DNA of 64,000 nt, taken from positions 62,001-126,000 of the forward strand of contig NZ_JAPDOG010000012.1 of assembly GCF_026013545.1 (NCBI RefSeq). The letters are read 5' to 3'. The stretch comes from Defluviimonas salinarum (GTDB lineage Bacteria; Pseudomonadota; Alphaproteobacteria; Rhodobacterales; Rhodobacteraceae). The translations under genes were made by a program, and so were the position numbers. This document shows positions 47,467-56,525 of the stretch, one piece after another. The number at the start of each line of letters is the position of its first letter. Position 1 is the stretch's first letter. The notes below the pieces were generated by a model that made no database searches, was not told the DNA's origin, and saw only the letters and a list, made by a program, of their open reading frames with translations.

Positions 47467-48393
47467 TCAGAGGTCAGCGAGGATGTCCCGCGCACGGACG
47501 CAATCCGCCTCCATCTGCGCGACGAGCGCGGGCAGGCCGTCGAATTTCATCTCGGGGCGCAGATAGTCGATGAGTGCCACCGAGAGATGCTCGCCGTAAA
47601 GGTTGCCCTTGAAGTCGAAGAGGAAGCTTTCGAGGTTGGGCTTGTTCTCGCCGAACATCGGCCGCACGCCGAGGCTCGCGGCGCCGTTGTAGCTGCCCTG
47701 ATGCGGCCCGGTCAGGACGTCGATCTTCACCGCATAGACGCCAAGCTTCGGCAGGTGCAGACCGCCGACGCCCATGTTGGCGGTCGGAAAGCCGAGATCG
47801 CGGCCGCGCTTGTCGCCGTGCAGAACCTCGCCCTCGATCCGGTGCCAGTGGCCGAGCATCTGCGCGGCGTCGCGCGGACGCCCCTCGGCGAGCGCCGTGC
47901 GGATCGCGGTCGAGGAGATCTCCTCGCCGCCCATCTCGACGAGTTCGGCAATGGTCACGCCGAAGCCGTGGCGGCGGGCGCAGTCACGCAAGGTGTCGAC
48001 ATTGCCCTTGCGGCCCTTGCCGAAGCAGAAATCCGCGCCGACCGTGACATGGGCGACGCCGAGCCCCCGGACCAGCACCTCGGCCACGAAGTCTTCCGCC
48101 TCCATCCCGGCGAGATCCGCGTTGAAGGGGAGTTCGTAAAGCTGTTCGACGCCGAGCTTTTCCAGCCGGTGGGTCCGCGCCTCGGCGTTCATCAGGCGGA
48201 AGGCGGGGGCCTTGGGGGCGAAGAACTGGCGGGGATGGGGTTCGAAGGTGACGATGCCAAGCGGCGCATCGGCGCGGCGCGCCTGGTCGATCACCGCCTG
48301 GTGGCCGAGATGGACGCCGTCGAAGTTGCCCATCGCGACCGAGGCGTCCCGGTCGGCCTCCGCCAGTTCCGTCCAATGGAAATGCGTGCGCAT
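47467..48393 (-). CDS. ribF: Bifunctional riboflavin kinase/FAD synthetase
   Basis: 308 residues. The N-terminal FMN adenylyltransferase half has the nucleotidyl motif GNFDGVHLGH at 22-31 and ISSTAIR further on. The C-terminal flavokinase half starts near 180 (GRDLGFPTANM, then LPKLGVYAVKI). The enzyme makes FMN and FAD from riboflavin. No FMN riboswitch is seen upstream. The MaoC-type gene lies 31 bases upstream on the same strand. Confidence 0.95.
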   Translation of the reverse strand: MRTHFHWTELAEADRDASVAMGNFDGVHLGHQAVIDQARRADAPLGIVTFEPHPRQFFAPKAPAFRLMNAEARTHRLEKLGVEQLYELPFNADLAGMEAEDFVAEVLVRGLGVAHVTVGADFCFGKGRKGNVDTLRDCARRHGFGVTIAELVEMGGEEISSTAIRTALAEGRPRDAAQMLGHWHRIEGEVLHGDKRGRDLGFPTANMGVGGLHLPKLGVYAVKIDVLTGPHQGSYNGAASLGVRPMFGENKPNLESFLFDFKGNLYGEHLSVALIDYLRPEMKFDGLPALVAQMEADCVRARDILADL

Positions 48394-48424
48394 CGGCCCC
48401 CGTGTGGCGGGAGCGCCCGCCGGA

Positions 48425-48871
48425 TCAGTCGAACTTGCGGCTCGGCGCCAGAACCAGCGCCTCGCCCTTCAGGACGACCGTATCGCCCACCGCGCAATGG
48501 GTTTCAAGAGTGACGCGGCGCTTGGCGTGGTCGATCGCGGTGACCTTGACCTCGGCATAGACCACGTCACCGGGGCGAACCGGCGCCATGAACTTCAGCG
48601 TCTGGCCAAGATAGACCGTGCCGTGGCCCGGCAGCTGCTCGCCGATCACCGCCGAGATCAGGCCCGCGGTCAGCATGCCGTGGGCGATGCGCCCCTCGAA
48701 GATCGTCTCGCGGGCGTAATCCTCGTCGAGATGGACCGGGTTGCGGTCGGTCGAGACCTCGGCGAACATCTCGATGTCGCGGTCCGTGATCTCCTTCTGG
48801 AGATACCGGGTCATCCCGATCTCCAGGTCCTCGATGCAGATCGTCCCGCGCGGCTGATTGTCGAGCATCAT
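48425..48871 (-). CDS. MaoC-like dehydratase
   Basis: 148 residues from the ATG at 48871; TTG 48883 and ATG 48868 are alternatives. The single hot-dog domain has the hydratase-2 motif with catalytic aspartate and histidine in STDRNPVHLDEDYA and the following FEGRIAHGMLTAGLISAVIG. Members hydrate (R)-specific enoyl-CoA or act on related thioesters. It lies upstream of ribF on the same strand; no fatty-acid genes are near. The roughly 125 bases on its 5' side are AT-richer and likely hold the promoter. Confidence 0.9.
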   Translation of the reverse strand: MMLDNQPRGTICIEDLEIGMTRYLQKEITDRDIEMFAEVSTDRNPVHLDEDYARETIFEGRIAHGMLTAGLISAVIGEQLPGHGTVYLGQTLKFMAPVRPGDVVYAEVKVTAIDHAKRRVTLETHCAVGDTVVLKGEALVLAPSRKFD

Positions 48872-48997
48872 CACGAATCCCAAACATCCATGTTGCAGTG
48901 CAGCATAGATGAGTGCGGGCCTCCGCGCAATCTGGGTAAGTAATTATTTTGCCGAAGTGGTGTCTGGATCGAAAGAATGTTGCCGTCTGGCAATAAT

Positions 48998-49879
48998 CTA
49001 TCGCAGACGCCCGATGGCGAAGGTTGGCGCCATCTGCATCTCGTCGAGCCACGCGGTCAGCTTGGCCGGTTCGGGGGCCTCGACATCCGCGCCGAAACGG
49101 GTCGCCTCGAGCCCGCCGGTGATGAAGAGCGTGTCGATGCCCTCGCCCATGCCCCCCTGAATGTCGGTGCCGATCCCGTCACCCACGGCGAGGATGCGGG
49201 CGTCGCCGATGGCGGCGCCGTTGAGCGCCGTCAGCCGCCGCCGGGCGAGGTCGTAGATCGGCGGGTGCGGCTTGCCGAAATAGAGGCTCTCGCCGCCCAT
49301 TTCGGTGTAGAGGCGCGCAAGCGCGCCGGCGCACCATTCCCGCGTCTCGCCGCGGTCAACGACGATGTCGGGATTGGCGCAGAGGAGTTTCAGCCCCTTC
49401 GCCTTGGCATGGAGGAAGTCGGGCCGGTTAACCGCCGGATCGGCCTTGGGATCGGCGGGGCCGGTGCAGACGACGCCCTCGGCCTCGGCGAGCGGCACGA
49501 TCTCGATCCTGGCGGGGTTGTCGAGGATCTTCAGCGGCTCGAAAAAACCCATGTCGGTCTCCGGGTTGCCGATGAAGTGGACCTTGTGGCCGACCGCGCC
49601 CTGAAACATCGCCGCCCGCGCGCTGTCGCCCGAGGTCGCGATCGTGTCCCAGGCGTCGCGCGGCACGCCGATCTGGTCGAGCTGCGTTGCGACGCCGGCG
49701 CGCGGGCGGGGCGAGTTGGTGACGAGAACGACCTTGCCGCCACTGGCCCGGTAGGCCTGAAGGGCGGCCACGGCGGCGGGGAAGGGGCGCAGCCCGTCAT
49801 GGACGCAGCCCCAGAGATCGCAGAAGAGCGCGTCGTAGCCGGCCGCAACCTCCGACAGCGATTGAATGATCCGGGTCAT
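48998..49879 (-). CDS. HAD superfamily hydrolase, TIGR01459 type (NagD-like)
   Basis: 293 residues. HAD motif I is FCDLWGCVHDG at 19-29 with the nucleophile D21, motif II is VLVTNSPRP, and the motif III/IV region is YFGKPHPPIYDLA and ILAVGDGIGTDIQGG. The C2-type cap places it with NagD/PhoE-like phosphatases. The physiological substrate is unknown; sugar or nucleotide phosphates are common for the group. It is transcribed after ppaC but behind that gene's terminator. Confidence 0.9.
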   Translation of the reverse strand: MTRIIQSLSEVAAGYDALFCDLWGCVHDGLRPFPAAVAALQAYRASGGKVVLVTNSPRPRAGVATQLDQIGVPRDAWDTIATSGDSARAAMFQGAVGHKVHFIGNPETDMGFFEPLKILDNPARIEIVPLAEAEGVVCTGPADPKADPAVNRPDFLHAKAKGLKLLCANPDIVVDRGETREWCAGALARLYTEMGGESLYFGKPHPPIYDLARRRLTALNGAAIGDARILAVGDGIGTDIQGGMGEGIDTLFITGGLEATRFGADVEAPEPAKLTAWLDEMQMAPTFAIGRLR

Positions 49880-49921
49880 GGGCGCCTCCTCGTGTTGCGG
49901 CCCTTGTTACAGGCCGGGCCG

Positions 49922-49951
49922 GAAAAAGGTAAGGGCGCCCGAAGGCGCCCT
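49922..49951 (-). terminator. Terminator after ppaC
   Basis: On the minus strand AGGGCGCC-TTCG-GGCGCCCT followed by TACCTTTTTCC. Confidence 0.85.
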
Positions 49952-49971
49952 CATGCAACGTTTTCGGCGGC

Positions 49972-50898
49972 TCAGAGTTTCAGCGCCGGGATGATCTGCT
50001 TCTTGCGGCTCATGATGCCGGGCAGGACCACGGTGTCGCCCGTCACCTTCGCGCCGAAGCTCGCCTCGGCGAACTGCTTCACGAGGTCGTTCGGCACGAG
50101 AAGCGTCGCCTCTTCCTTGAGGATGTCGACGACGAAGAGCAGGACCTGGTCGGCGCCGTCCTCTTTCGCGACATCGATCATCGAGGCCATCAGGCTGTCC
50201 TTGCGGTCGAGCACCACCTTCGGCGCGGTCGTCTCCAGCACCGAGACGCGCAGCTCCTTGCCGGCGACGTTGTATTCCTTGGAATCCATGCGCAGCAGTT
50301 CCGCGTCCGAGAAGGCCGAGACGTCGGATTTCGCGGCGAAGAGCTCGGCTGCGTAGTCGGGGATCGAGATGCCAAGCTCGGTGGCCAGCTTCTCGGCCAC
50401 GGCGCGGTCATGCGCGGTCGTGGTCGGCGAGCGGAACTCCAGCGTATCGGAGAGGATGCAGGAGAGCATCGCGCATTTGATGCTCTCGGGCATCTTCGCC
50501 GCGTCATCGCCCATCAGGTCGTGCATGATGGTCGCGGTGCAGGCGAGCGGGCGGATGGTGATGTCGATCGGCCCCTTGGTCTTCAGCCCGCCGGCGAGGA
50601 GGTGGTGGTCGATGATCTGGACCACGTTCGCCTCGTTGATCGAGGCGGGAAGCTCCGCCGGGTTGTTGGTGTCTACGACGACGCAGGTTTCGCCGGCCGC
50701 CACGTCGGCGATGATCTCGGGCTTCGGCAGGTCCCAGCGCTTCAGGACGAAGGCGGCTTCGGTGTTCGGCTCGCCAAGGAGGACGGGCGTCGCGGGGGTG
50801 CCCTTCACATCCGAGAGGTACCAGGCCCAGATGATGGGCGAGCCGGTGGAGTCGGTGTCGGGGGACTTGTGGCCGAAAACCTTGATCATGTCTGTCAT
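49972..50898 (-). CDS. ppaC: Manganese-dependent inorganic pyrophosphatase (family II)
   Basis: 308 residues, the size of family II enzymes. DHH-family metal ligands are H10, D14 and D16 in FGHKSPDTDS, D76 in VVVDTNN and D97-H98-H99 in IIDHHLLAGG. The C-terminal DHHA2 domain ends with SRKKQIIP, the substrate-binding motif. It hydrolyses pyrophosphate in the cytoplasm with Mn2+ or Co2+. It has its own promoter and terminator and is a single-gene unit. Confidence 0.95.
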   Translation of the reverse strand: MTDMIKVFGHKSPDTDSTGSPIIWAWYLSDVKGTPATPVLLGEPNTEAAFVLKRWDLPKPEIIADVAAGETCVVVDTNNPAELPASINEANVVQIIDHHLLAGGLKTKGPIDITIRPLACTATIMHDLMGDDAAKMPESIKCAMLSCILSDTLEFRSPTTTAHDRAVAEKLATELGISIPDYAAELFAAKSDVSAFSDAELLRMDSKEYNVAGKELRVSVLETTAPKVVLDRKDSLMASMIDVAKEDGADQVLLFVVDILKEEATLLVPNDLVKQFAEASFGAKVTGDTVVLPGIMSRKKQIIPALKL

Positions 50899-50926
50899 CC
50901 ATCAGGGAGAATTGGAAATCGCCGGC

Positions 50927-50955
50927 CTTATAGGCGCTGCGATCGGGCTTGTCAC
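50927..50955 (-). promoter_or_regulatory. Promoter of ppaC
   Basis: On the minus strand GTGACA (50955-50950), 17-base spacer, TATAAG (50932-50927). A start near 50920 gives a short leader to the ATG at 50898. Confidence 0.6.
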
Positions 50956-51107
50956 CCATCGGTGAGGGGCATTCGGTGAGTGCCCCGCGCAAGTGCCGGA
51001 GCCCAAGGCGGACGGCCCCCGTCGCGGCGCGCGCGGCGAGGGCCGTTCCAGTTCTTCGTCCGGGCGCTTCGCCGCCATCGGCGTCGGGTTCCCGGATCCG
51101 CGCTGTG

Positions 51108-51773
51108 TCAGCGGGTCGGGATGATCAGGATCTCGACCCGGCGGTTCTGGGCGCGGCCCTCGGGCGTCAGGTTCGAGGCGACGGGCTGGTTCTCGCCCTG
51201 GCCGAAGGCGGCGATGCGGCCGGGGGCGACGCCGCCGTCGCGGATGATCGCGCCCACCGCGCTGGCGCGGCGCTGCGAGAGGTCGAAGTTGTAGGCCGCG
51301 GCGCCGGTGTTGTCGGTGTGGCCGATGACCTCGACGCGGCTGTCGGGATGGCGGTTGAGGTTGTCGGCCACCGCATAGAGGTCGCCGATGATGCCGGGAT
51401 TGACCGAGGCGCTGTCGACGGCGAAGAGGATGCCTTCCGGCATGATGACGCGGAGCTGGTTGCCCTCGTTGATGACGCGCACGCGGTCGTTGACGATGGC
51501 GCGGTCGAGTTCGGCCGCCTGCTGGTCGAGGTTGCTGCCGACCATGCCGCCGATCAGGCCGCCGGCCACCGCGCCGACGATCGCCCGGTCGCGTTTGTCG
51601 ATGCCGCCTTCCCCCGTCAGCGCACCGGCGAGCGCGCCGACGCCCGCCCCGGTGAGCGCACCCTGGCGGGTCCGCTGGTTCGGGTCGTTCGGATTGTACT
51701 GGTCGACCGGCGTGCAGGCCGCCAGCAGGATCGCCGCGGCGGTGCCGCCGGTCAGGAGGGTGGTGAAACGCAT
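51108..51773 (-). CDS. OmpA family outer-membrane lipoprotein
   Basis: 221 residues. Lipobox ILLAAC puts the acylated cysteine at 20. A glycine-zipper segment (GALTGAGVGALAGALTGEGG at 38-57, GAVAGGLIGGMVGS) follows and then an OmpA-like peptidoglycan-binding domain at about 115-221 (VIGHTDNTGA, NRRVEILIIP). The layout matches the YiaD/YfiB group. It probably ties the outer membrane to the wall. The 210 bases between this gene and ppaC hold a long GC-rich hairpin (about 51012-51046) and no gene. Confidence 0.9.
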   Translation of the reverse strand: MRFTTLLTGGTAAAILLAACTPVDQYNPNDPNQRTRQGALTGAGVGALAGALTGEGGIDKRDRAIVGAVAGGLIGGMVGSNLDQQAAELDRAIVNDRVRVINEGNQLRVIMPEGILFAVDSASVNPGIIGDLYAVADNLNRHPDSRVEVIGHTDNTGAAAYNFDLSQRRASAVGAIIRDGGVAPGRIAAFGQGENQPVASNLTPEGRAQNRRVEILIIPTR

Positions 51774-51876
51774 GAAAGCTGCTCCGCTTGGTGTTCGTTG
51801 TGCGTTAAGTGTGAGATTAGCGACTGTTAGGCAATAACGCAGGCGGGGAAAAGCGGTTCCGGCAGCATTCCGCGCA

Positions 51877-52731
51877 TCATGTCGCGGTGGCGGATTCGGC
51901 GTCGGCGCGGGCGGCTTCCCAGGCCAGCATCGCGCGCTTCACCGGCAGGCCCCAGTGATAGCCGCCGAGCCCGCCGGATTTCCTCAGCGCCCGGTGGCAG
52001 GGGATGAGCCAGCTGACCGGGTTGCGCCCGACCGCGGTGCCGACCGCGCGCACCGCACGGGGATTGCCGATCCGGCTGGCGATGTCGGAATAGGTCGACA
52101 CCTGGCCCGAAGGGATCGCGAGCAGCGCCTCCCAGACCTTGATCTGGAACGGCGCGCCGATCATGTGGAGCGCCGCCTCGCCCTTCTGCTCGAAGGCCGC
52201 CGTCACCCACGGCGCGATCGCCTCGGGCGCCTCCGTGAAAGAGGCGCGCGGCCAGCGGCCGGCGAGGTCGGCGAAGGCGTGGTCGCGGCCGCAGTCCTCG
52301 GCGAAGGCGATGCCGCAAAGGCCGCGGTCGGTGCCCATCGCGAGCGCGGCGCCGAAGGGCGAGTCGTACCAGCCGTAGCGCACCGACAGCCCCTCGCCCG
52401 CGCGGGCGTATTCGCCGGGGCTCATCGCTTCCCAGCGCAGAAAGAGGTCGTGCAGGCGGCCCGCGCCGGACAGCCCGGTCTCGGTTGCGGTGTCGAGCAG
52501 CGTGTGGCGTTCAGCCAGGAGCCGCTTGGCGAGGTCGAGCGTGAGGTACTGGCGGTAACGTTTCGGCGAGACGCCGACCCAGCGCGAGAAGACGCGCTGG
52601 AAATGCGCGGGGCTCATCGAGAGCCGGGCGGCGAGGTCGTCTAGGCCGAGGTCGCCCTCGGTCTCGATGAGGGCGAGGGCGCGGGCGATGACGCCGTAAT
52701 GGTAGCCCCGGTCGGGTGGTTCGTTCAGCAT
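51877..52731 (-). CDS. AraC-type HTH fused to O6-methylguanine-DNA methyltransferase
   Basis: 284 residues. Residues 10-105 form an AraC-type double helix-turn-helix (LAARLSMSPAHFQRVFSRWV). Residues 115-275 are the alkyltransferase, with acceptor cysteine C245 in WLIPCHRALR and the arginine-finger and helix segments SGQVSTYSDIASRIGNPRAVRAVG. This is the Ada core without the N-terminal four-cysteine methyl-phosphotriester domain, so it can repair O6-methylguanine but lacks the normal methyl sensor. It may still regulate through its HTH. It is not in an operon. Confidence 0.92.
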   Translation of the reverse strand: MLNEPPDRGYHYGVIARALALIETEGDLGLDDLAARLSMSPAHFQRVFSRWVGVSPKRYRQYLTLDLAKRLLAERHTLLDTATETGLSGAGRLHDLFLRWEAMSPGEYARAGEGLSVRYGWYDSPFGAALAMGTDRGLCGIAFAEDCGRDHAFADLAGRWPRASFTEAPEAIAPWVTAAFEQKGEAALHMIGAPFQIKVWEALLAIPSGQVSTYSDIASRIGNPRAVRAVGTAVGRNPVSWLIPCHRALRKSGGLGGYHWGLPVKRAMLAWEAARADAESATAT

Positions 52732-52801
52732 GGTCTGTCTCCTTGACCCGAAGATAGGGCGCGGGGCGGGCGACGGCGACCCGAAAGCTGCGGTTTGGTG
52801 C

Positions 52802-53296
52802 TCAGGCCGCGGCGTCGGTTGGCGTGGCCAGCAATGCGGCGAGCCCGTCCGGGGCGAGGCCGGGCCGGAGCGGCCGGGCGGGGTCTGTCGCGGCGATGGC
52901 CGGGGCCGCGAGCTAGAGGCCGTCGGCCAGGATCAGCGCGGGCGTGTCGAGGAGCGGGAGAAACCCGAGGAGCGGGCCCGGCGACCGGGATCGCGACAGG
53001 TCGGCCGCATGCGCCAGCAGCTCGGCGGTGCCGAGCTGGGCGGCAAGGAGGGGTGCGCGGAGGAGGACACCGTGCTCCGGGCCGAGACGCAGCGGATCGT
53101 CCGGAAACCCGACGCCGAAGCGGCCCGCCGCGATCTCGACCGGACGGGCGAGCAGCGTGCCGGCGAGCGCCCGAAGCGGCCGGTAGCCGTGATCGCGGGT
53201 CCGGAGCCGGTCGCCGGGGCAGAGCCCTTCCACCGCGACCGGGCCGCGTGTGGTGGCGGCGCGGGTGCCCGCCGCGAGGCCCGTTTCGCTCCCCAT
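52802..53296 (-). pseudogene. Hint-domain protein interrupted by an in-frame TAG
   Basis: From an ATG at 53296 with a strong ribosome site (AGGGAGGGA) there are 127 codons of a Hint-type domain (TRAATTRGPVAVEGLCPGDR, then LRLGPEHGVLL and PALILADGL). The frame then meets TAG at 52915-52913 and runs on without other stops for 36 codons to TGA at 52804-52802. Hint proteins of this group usually read ADG-L/A-W here, so a TGG-to-TAG change fits, but the truncated 127-residue product may be natural. In these bacteria Hint domains sit at the C terminus of large secreted or self-processing proteins. Here it stands alone. Confidence 0.6.
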
Positions 53297-53437
53297 GCCG
53301 TCCCTCCCTGCCGGTCCGATGCGATGATCGCGCGGAACGGCGAAAGCCCGGTTAACAGGCGCGGGGAGCGGTAAAACGACGGGATCGGCGCGCTCAGCCC
53401 TTGCCGCGCCCCGGCCGCGCGGGCATAGACCGCTTCC

Positions 53438-54082
53438 ATGGCACGCCAACTTGACTACCAAACGATCCGCGAGATCTTCACCCGCTTCCGCGAGGCCGAG
53501 GCCGAGCCGAAGGGGGAGCTCGAGCATGTCAATGCCTTCACGCTCCTCGTCGCGGTGGCGCTCTCGGCGCAGGCCACGGATGCCGGCGTGAACAAGGCGA
53601 CGCGGGCGCTCTTCAAGGTGGCCGACACGCCCGAGAAGATGCTCGCCCTCGGCGAAGAGGGACTGATCGAGCATATCAAGACGATCGGGCTCTTCCGCCA
53701 GAAGGCGAAGAACGTGATCAAGCTCTCGCGCATCCTCGTCGAGGAGTACGGCGGCGAGGTGCCGTCCTCGCGCGCGGCGCTGATGACGCTGCCCGGCGTG
53801 GGGCGCAAGACCGCGAATGTCGTGCTGAACATGTGGTTCCACTTCCCGGCGCAGGCGGTCGACACTCATATCTTCCGGGTCGGAAATCGCACCGGCATCG
53901 CTGCGGGCAAGACCGTTGAGGCGGTCGAGCGGGCGATCGAGGACAACGTGCCGGCCGAGTTCCAGCAACACGCCCATCACTGGCTGATCCTGCACGGCCG
54001 CTATATCTGCGTGGCGCGGAAGCCCAAATGCGGCGCCTGCCACATCCGTGACCTCTGTCCCTACGAGGAGAAGACGCTTTGA
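53438..54082 (+). CDS. nth: Endonuclease III
   Basis: 214 residues. A DNA glycosylase/AP lyase for oxidised pyrimidines. The helix-hairpin-helix LPGVGRKTANVV carries the catalytic lysine K124 with aspartate D142 in AVDTHIFRVGNR. The 4Fe-4S ligands are C191, C198, C201 and C207 at the C terminus. The stop overlaps a TTG start of the following kinase gene, so the two are coupled. Confidence 0.96.
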   Translation: MARQLDYQTIREIFTRFREAEAEPKGELEHVNAFTLLVAVALSAQATDAGVNKATRALFKVADTPEKMLALGEEGLIEHIKTIGLFRQKAKNVIKLSRILVEEYGGEVPSSRAALMTLPGVGRKTANVVLNMWFHFPAQAVDTHIFRVGNRTGIAAGKTVEAVERAIEDNVPAEFQQHAHHWLILHGRYICVARKPKCGACHIRDLCPYEEKTL

Positions 54083-55071
54083 CCAACCGCTATCAGGTGG
54101 TCGGCATCGGCAACGCGATCGTCGATGTCCTGACCCAGTGCGACGACGATTTCCTCGACTGGATGGGGATCGAGAAGGGGATCATGCAGCTCGTCGACCG
54201 CGAGCGGGGCGAGACGCTCTATGCCGCGATGAAGGAGCGCACCCAGGCGCCCGGCGGCTCGGTCGGCAACACGCTGGCGGGCTTGGGCAATCTCGGGCTG
54301 AAGACCGCCTTCGTCGGCAAGGTGAAGGACGATGCGCTTGGCCGGTTCTACGCGAAGTCGCTGGAGGGCGAGGGGACGGACTTCCCGAACCCGCCCTCGG
54401 CGCGGGCGGAGCTGCCGACCTCGCGTTCGATGATCTTCGTCACGCGAGACGGCGAGCGGTCGATGAACACCTATCTCGGCGCGGGGGCGGATTTCGGGGC
54501 GGAGGACCTCGACGAGGAGGTGGTGCGGGCGTCGGACTACCTCTTCCTCGAGGGCTATCTCTTCGACAAGGACCAGGGCAAGGCGGCGTTCCTCAAGGCC
54601 GCCGAAGCCTGCCACCGGGGTGGCGGCCGCGCCGGGATCTCGCTTTCCGACCCGTTCTGCGTCGACCGCCACCGGGCGGATTTCCGGCAGCTCGTCCACG
54701 ACCAGATGGACTACGTCATCGGCAACCAGCACGAATGGTGTTCTCTCTACCAGACCGAGGACCTGGAGGCGGCGCTGAAGGAGGCGCAGGCAGATTGCCC
54801 GCTCATCGTCTGCACCCGCTCGGGCGCCGACGTGATCCTGTTGCGCGGCGAGGAGCGGGCCGAGGTGCCGGTGCACCGGGTGGTGCCGGTCGATGCGACC
54901 GGGGCTGGCGACCAGTTCGCGGCGGGCTTCCTTTACGGGATGGCCACCGGGCAGACGCTGGCGACGGCGGGGCGGATGGGCTGCATCGCTGCGGCCGAGG
55001 TGATCAGCCATTTCGGCGCGCGCCCCGAGACCGACGTCAAGGCACTGTTCCGTGCGCACGGGCTGATCTAG
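54079..55071 (+). CDS. Adenosine kinase (PfkB family)
   Basis: 330 residues from a TTG at 54079 that overlaps the nth stop (TTTGA). The ribokinase-family motifs are GIGNAIVDVLTQ at 9-20, PGGSVGNTLAGLG at 58-70 and the ATP/catalytic signature DATGAGDQFAAGF at 272-284 with the base D278. Alphaproteobacterial members of this branch phosphorylate adenosine; sugar specificity cannot be excluded. The 3' end overlaps the convergent flavoprotein gene by four bases. Confidence 0.9.
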   Translation: MTNRYQVVGIGNAIVDVLTQCDDDFLDWMGIEKGIMQLVDRERGETLYAAMKERTQAPGGSVGNTLAGLGNLGLKTAFVGKVKDDALGRFYAKSLEGEGTDFPNPPSARAELPTSRSMIFVTRDGERSMNTYLGAGADFGAEDLDEEVVRASDYLFLEGYLFDKDQGKAAFLKAAEACHRGGGRAGISLSDPFCVDRHRADFRQLVHDQMDYVIGNQHEWCSLYQTEDLEAALKEAQADCPLIVCTRSGADVILLRGEERAEVPVHRVVPVDATGAGDQFAAGFLYGMATGQTLATAGRMGCIAAAEVISHFGARPETDVKALFRAHGLI

Positions 55072-56525
55072 ACGCCGTTTTGTGCGGACCCGGCGGATCG
55101 CTCCATGTAGTCTGTTCCGCCGGCCGCTTCCAGCAACGCCCGTATCCTCGCGATGCCCGGCCCGCTGGCTGCTTCAAGGCGGCTGACCAGATCCCGCAAT
55201 GCCGGATCGGGGCTTTTCTCGGCCGCCAGGAACAGCCGGGTGAACCCGTCGACCCTTGCGCCGGCGCTCCATTCCGCGAGATCGGGTTCGGCAAACCACA
55301 GGGCTTCGTTTTCCCGGCTCGCGAGTTCGCCGCGCAACCAGTCAATGGGCCGATCCGCCATCCGAACCGGCACGGCGAGGCGATTGCGCACGGCGTCGTC
55401 GGATCGGCGCGCGTCCAGAAGGGCGATTGCCGCCGCGCTGAATGTCGGCCAGCAGTGCTGGATGAATTGCAGCACGATGCGGCCGTGCTGGAAGACCGGC
55501 TCCGTGGGGCGGACCGGAACGCCGCTTGCGGCACAGTGGACGTGGACGGTTTCGCGGCCCGTCGGTATTTCGCCATGTTCGAGCATGATCCGGTCCGGCT
55601 CGATCGCCGTCACCCGGCCCTTTCGGATGACGTTGCGGACGCGGCGAAGCTGCGACAGTTCCGCCTCCGTGACCGTGGCGCAGTGAAACATCGTCGGCGT
55701 AACCTCGGGGTCGATCCTGAGAAGCGCGTTCTTCGTTTCTAGCTTGCGAAACAGATCGTCGATGTTCTTCGCGTCGCGCGCGGACTCCATGTCGATCACG
55801 TATTGCTCGATGGTCCCTGCGGCCACGTCTGACTGCGGCTGCATGCGCTTGCGGTTGTAGAACCAGCTGTCGCGGGGCCTGATCCAGAAGATCCGCTCGG
55901 GCGGAAGGTCCTGCTCGAGAAGCCACAACACGCAGTCGATCGCGGTCTTTCCGCCGCCGATGATGACGAAGTCGGTCGCGGGCCGGGTGATGCCGGGCAG
56001 GGCGTCCGGCGTTACGAGCCGGACAGACGGCGCAATCGGAAACGACGGCGGATGGGTCGACGGCAACCGGGTATCGGCATGGGTGCCGTCGACGATCCGG
56101 CGCCGCGCGTGCAGGATCGTACGGGACCCGGTCAAGCGGGACGTGGCAAAACCACCGGGCCCGTACTCGTGGCTAGGCAGGAAGGTGACGCGGCCGCTGG
56201 CAAGGAATCGGTGGCGCATGACGTCGTCGAAGTAGCCGCAGATTGCGGCGCCGCTCGACAGTTCCAGATGGCCGCTGTTCCAGCCGACCCGGTCGATACG
56301 CCCTTCGCCGAGCGGGGCGGAGTTCACGCCGTAGAACGTTGCGGCGCTGTGGAGGCGCACGAACGGATAGGCGTCGTTCCAATGCCCGCCGGGCCGGGGG
56401 CGTCGGTCGACCATGACCAAGGTCGCGTCAGTTTCGGTGAGCAGCGTGTCCGTGAAGGCCATCGCCGCGGCGCCGATCACGACATAGTCCGCTGCGATCC
56501 CTGCGTCTGACATTGGCACCGACAT
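55068..56525 (-). CDS. Flavin monooxygenase-like NAD(P)-binding protein
   Basis: 485 residues. It looks like a flavin-containing monooxygenase relative: an N-terminal Rossmann unit (ADYVVIGAAAMAFTDTLL, then VDRRPRPGGHWNDAYPFVRL) and a second one (TDFVIIGGGKTAIDCVLWLL). The first loop reads GAAAMA instead of G-x-G-x-x-G, so FAD binding there would be atypical. RPRDSWFYNRKRMQP follows. The substrate is unknown. Codon use is somewhat less GC-biased than in the neighbours. It lies between adenosine kinase and the TetR-linked cluster, facing away from the latter, and no strong ribosome site precedes the ATG at 56525. Confidence 0.75.
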   Translation of the reverse strand: MSVPMSDAGIAADYVVIGAAAMAFTDTLLTETDATLVMVDRRPRPGGHWNDAYPFVRLHSAATFYGVNSAPLGEGRIDRVGWNSGHLELSSGAAICGYFDDVMRHRFLASGRVTFLPSHEYGPGGFATSRLTGSRTILHARRRIVDGTHADTRLPSTHPPSFPIAPSVRLVTPDALPGITRPATDFVIIGGGKTAIDCVLWLLEQDLPPERIFWIRPRDSWFYNRKRMQPQSDVAAGTIEQYVIDMESARDAKNIDDLFRKLETKNALLRIDPEVTPTMFHCATVTEAELSQLRRVRNVIRKGRVTAIEPDRIMLEHGEIPTGRETVHVHCAASGVPVRPTEPVFQHGRIVLQFIQHCWPTFSAAAIALLDARRSDDAVRNRLAVPVRMADRPIDWLRGELASRENEALWFAEPDLAEWSAGARVDGFTRLFLAAEKSPDPALRDLVSRLEAASGPGIARIRALLEAAGGTDYMERSAGSAQNGV

